A program made the position numbers and the translations under genes. Positions 61,113-64,000 of a stretch of 64,000 nucleotides of DNA are shown here, in pieces (position 1 is the first letter of the stretch; each line of letters starts with the position of its first letter). The notes beneath the pieces were generated by a model, which had not been told where the DNA came from, did no database searches, and saw nothing but the letters and a program-made list of their open reading frames with translations. The stretch spans positions 1,470,501-1,534,500 of the forward strand of contig WPIO01000074.1 in assembly GCA_009760855.2 (NCBI GenBank), written 5' to 3'. The stretch is from Cristatella mucedo. Taxonomy: Eukaryota; Bryozoa; Phylactolaemata; Cristatellidae.

Positions 61113-64000
61113 AAGCTTCGTGCACATATGCATGCACTCGAACTAATGTTCACACGGGAACGCGGTAGTATGCGCATTCAATAACACATGGACACGTACC
61201 CGATCTGTATTAATGCTATGCAGAGATACTCTGCATACCATACCATACACTGCATACCTCTTACCTCCCAACAACTCCAGCTGGCTAGTTACTGACAAAA
61301 TAGTTGTATTAATAAATCAGATAGATTTATCGGCAATCAGAATAGTGCCATTGTTCACTGCTTGTGGTGGTTATTGCTGCAAACGTCCTGCTGCTGCTAG
61401 TACGCATGCTGCCGACCGATTCACTTTACGGCTCAGCTTCATTTGATACAGCGTTATATGCTAACTAGGGAAGGTGTAGGTTTGGGGAAGGTGGTTGGAT
61501 GAGCCCAGTGGTGTGGCTCTCTGCAAAGCCCCTCCATCAAAGCTTGAAGACCTAGCTGTCAGCTGCAAGAATTTCACTGGGGTGAATGTCAAATTTCAGC
61601 CCCTCTAAGCCACCCTCAGTTCATTATGAGCTAAACTCACGACACCATTCACTTTTTGCAGCTCATTAGTCGTTAGGCAAATGGACAAAGCAGGAGTGAC
61701 ATTCCGTGCCCATAACATCAAGTCAGCATGGAGATTGCTCTTGAACACTTCAAGATTGTTCCAAACGTTTTTGTTAGCCACCGCGAGTAAGCATAGATGT
61801 CTGATATGTGACGCCTTCTAACTTTCAATAAGATGGCTATTTCAGCACAAGTGCTGCCATTCTTTGTCAGTAGCTTCTTCTGCAGCGTGAAAAACTGACT
61901 AACATAAAACAGGGCCAGCTAAGCGTCGGGTAATCGGCTGCAATACATGAAGTGATCATAAGGGCGGGCTACAGATGATCTGTAAAGAATGATGGAAAGC
62001 CCAAAGTGCCAGCCAGTTAATGCAGGTAGAAAATCAGTTTTTAATGGCCAACCCGTCGTTTATGCTAAACTCCAAGCATACTTGCCCATGCGTTCACTAT
62101 GGGGAAAGGTGCTTGTGCTGCAAATAAGTATGCAACTTACTAAATAAGGGAGTTGGCTACTTTAACAGCCATATTTGTATATCGTAAGGAGAGCCTTAAC
62201 GGCTATCTCTACCGGTTGTAGTTCCCAATACAGAGTAACCCGTTGCAGAATTCGAACCGTCGAACTCGATCAAGCAACAGCCAGAACCTTAAGATCAAAG
62301 ACAGCCAGCACCCTACAACCTGGGTTCTCACGGACTTCCTAAAAACCACAAAAATTAACCATTGGTCGAAGATAAGAACACTACTATGAATAATAGAGAG
62401 TTTTAGTAAAAAAAAAAACTTTTGCTTCACCATCTGAAGTGAATATCTCTTTCCAGATACTTTAAAAGTACAGGAATTAAAGTATTGCAGCTATTTACTG
62501 CTAAAACGCTTTTTTGACAGGACCCCTATTGCTTCATATCAGGCCCGTGTCTCTGCCTATGCACTAAAGACGTGAGCCATCTCTCGTGAAAGCACATGAG
62601 ATAAGCAAGGGGGGGTCTGGTACTAATCACCTCACGTGCTTCTGCTTATCGCACATCGGCCTTATTGAAAGCTCAGCAGTAATCTAAATACAGAAGGAAT
62701 ATTGGCATAGGAATATCGGCATAGTCCCTTCCTGATTCATGCCTTCCAAAATATCATCACAGGGTCACACTCTCTACGTGGGCTTAACAGTGGGCACACA
62801 ACCAATCTTAGTCAGCAGGAGCATCACGTGCAACAGTAACGTTCAGGGGTATTTTGGGCAGCCGCTGCAGCCTGCCATCTGACCGAGTTCTGCTCGCTCT
62901 AGGTCTAAGGCTGGCTGAATTCAGTAGACAAGCCCTGGCAAGTTAAAACCAAGTGATTGCAAACTTCTCTCGTTGGCTCAGCTAAACAGTCTCAAAATTC
63001 AGAGCGCAGATGACCCGTAGCCAGTGCTGCATCATCACTCAAGCTACTAGCTGTCACAGCCCGTGCAGTGCTGAGGATGGGTACCGGACTTCCTTGTGGT
63101 CACACAAGTACTCTCTAATTAACAGCAGTTCTATCAGGCTGGTTTAGATGCAGTCTAACCAAGATGCTCTAACAAAGAGAGGCAACAGAAATGATGGCCT
63201 GCTGAGCCTAGTGACAGTTGTTCTCTGATAGAGAGGCTATGCCGACCCTTGGATTTTACTTGCATGCAGATGCCATGCAGCAGCGCAGCTAGCGATCTGG
63301 CACGCATCTGAACAGGCATTCATACATGCCTGAACAGATATGGAGCCAAGCTGGAATCTTGGAGGGATAGCATCCTACCAGAGTGCAAGAGCACTGTGCA
63401 CGTCTCAGGATCTTCGTAAGCAAAGTGAGGTAGAGGTCAACTATCCACATACATTGTGCACAAATATGTCTAGCGATACTCAATCAGGGTTGGCTAACCA
63501 TCGTTCTTTAACCACTTCATTTCAGTCACTTTGATTATGCATATTCATCTGGCATCTTATGCTAAGTGGACAGCAGCTAATCGATACCTGTGAAACAATG
63601 CCTGCTGCCATGTTTTGTCTTGTACTTTTGCCGAGCTGAGCATTTGTGGCTTTTATTTGCGAATAATAATCGTAAACGCATTACGAAATCTCCATAGAAG
63701 TCAATCGGGACAGCTGAAACTGTTTTAATCCTTTATCGTATATGAATAGTCTTTCTTATGTCATTTCTGCTCTGATTGAGCATGAATTTCGATAACGGTG
63801 GGTTTTAAAATTATACTACAAGCACATTGATCTTCGAGAGCCCCTAATCTAATCAATATGAAAACCTGACATCTGGTATCTCTTAAATCTAAATTGTTTT
63901 CTCTTTGTACCCAAGCGCTTCTATAGGTCACTATTATTTTTCACACACCTCCCATACTGCTGGTTCTTATTCTGACGAGGTCTCCGAATCCCACGGCTCC
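61110..64000. other. No recognised gene; one diverged SINE2
   Basis: Inverted SINE2 words (GAGAGCCTTAACGGCTATCT, GCAGAATTCGAACCGTCGA) occur at 62175-62290. Nothing else was recognised. Confidence 0.4.
62175..62290 (-). mobile_element. SINE2, diverged minus copy
   Basis: Inverted stem text GAGCCTTAACGGCTATC and an inverted B box region TTCGAACC match SINE2. Confidence 0.55.

Overview
This is nuclear DNA of an animal, most likely an invertebrate. It has short exons with GT-AG introns, L2/CR1-like non-LTR retrotransposons, tRNA-derived SINEs, hAT and pogo-type DNA transposons and very dense microsatellites. The sequence alone does not fix the phylum. No operons, rRNA, CRISPR or prokaryotic features are present. 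Most open frames are shadows of GA, CA or AT repeats.

The main result is a pair of related, diverged, multi-exon genes in tandem on the minus strand. Their exons were reassembled from splice signals and reading phase. Gene A starts at 7861 and runs off the left edge; ten exons (about 340 codons) are visible. Gene B starts at 35066; eleven well-supported exons (about 577 codons) run down to 22539, with a possible twelfth at 20243-20150. All nine shared junctions have the same phase, and five of the eight complete internal exons (4, 5, 6, 7 and 9) have identical length. Both proteins align along their length with the N-terminal TPR domain of KDM6A/UTX, the H3K27 demethylase subunit of MLL3/4-COMPASS. 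Exon 11 of B adds the helical, Gln/Pro-rich stretch that follows the TPRs in UTX. I could not see a JmjC domain: for A it would lie outside the window, for B it is either downstream or missing.

Layout: 1-7.9 kb, gene A, its introns full of GA/AT repeats and a ~135-bp minisatellite. 7.9-9.1 kb, an unidentified coding-looking stretch. 9.3-17.4 kb, a transposon nest: a pogo-like element, LINE B with a SPIN-like hAT MITE inside it, LINE A with a nearly intact reverse transcriptase, another pogo-like element, and a dead hAT transposase split by a SINE. 17.4-20.1 kb, little recognisable. 20.1-35.1 kb, gene B with LINE and SINE insertions in its introns. 35.8-38.4 kb, an old LINE B copy. 38.4-53.6 kb, mostly unassigned sequence with SINEs and minisatellites. 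53.7-57.8 kb, nested LINEs. 58.2 kb, a second SPIN-like MITE with clean target-site duplications. 58.6-64 kb, microsatellites and unassigned sequence.
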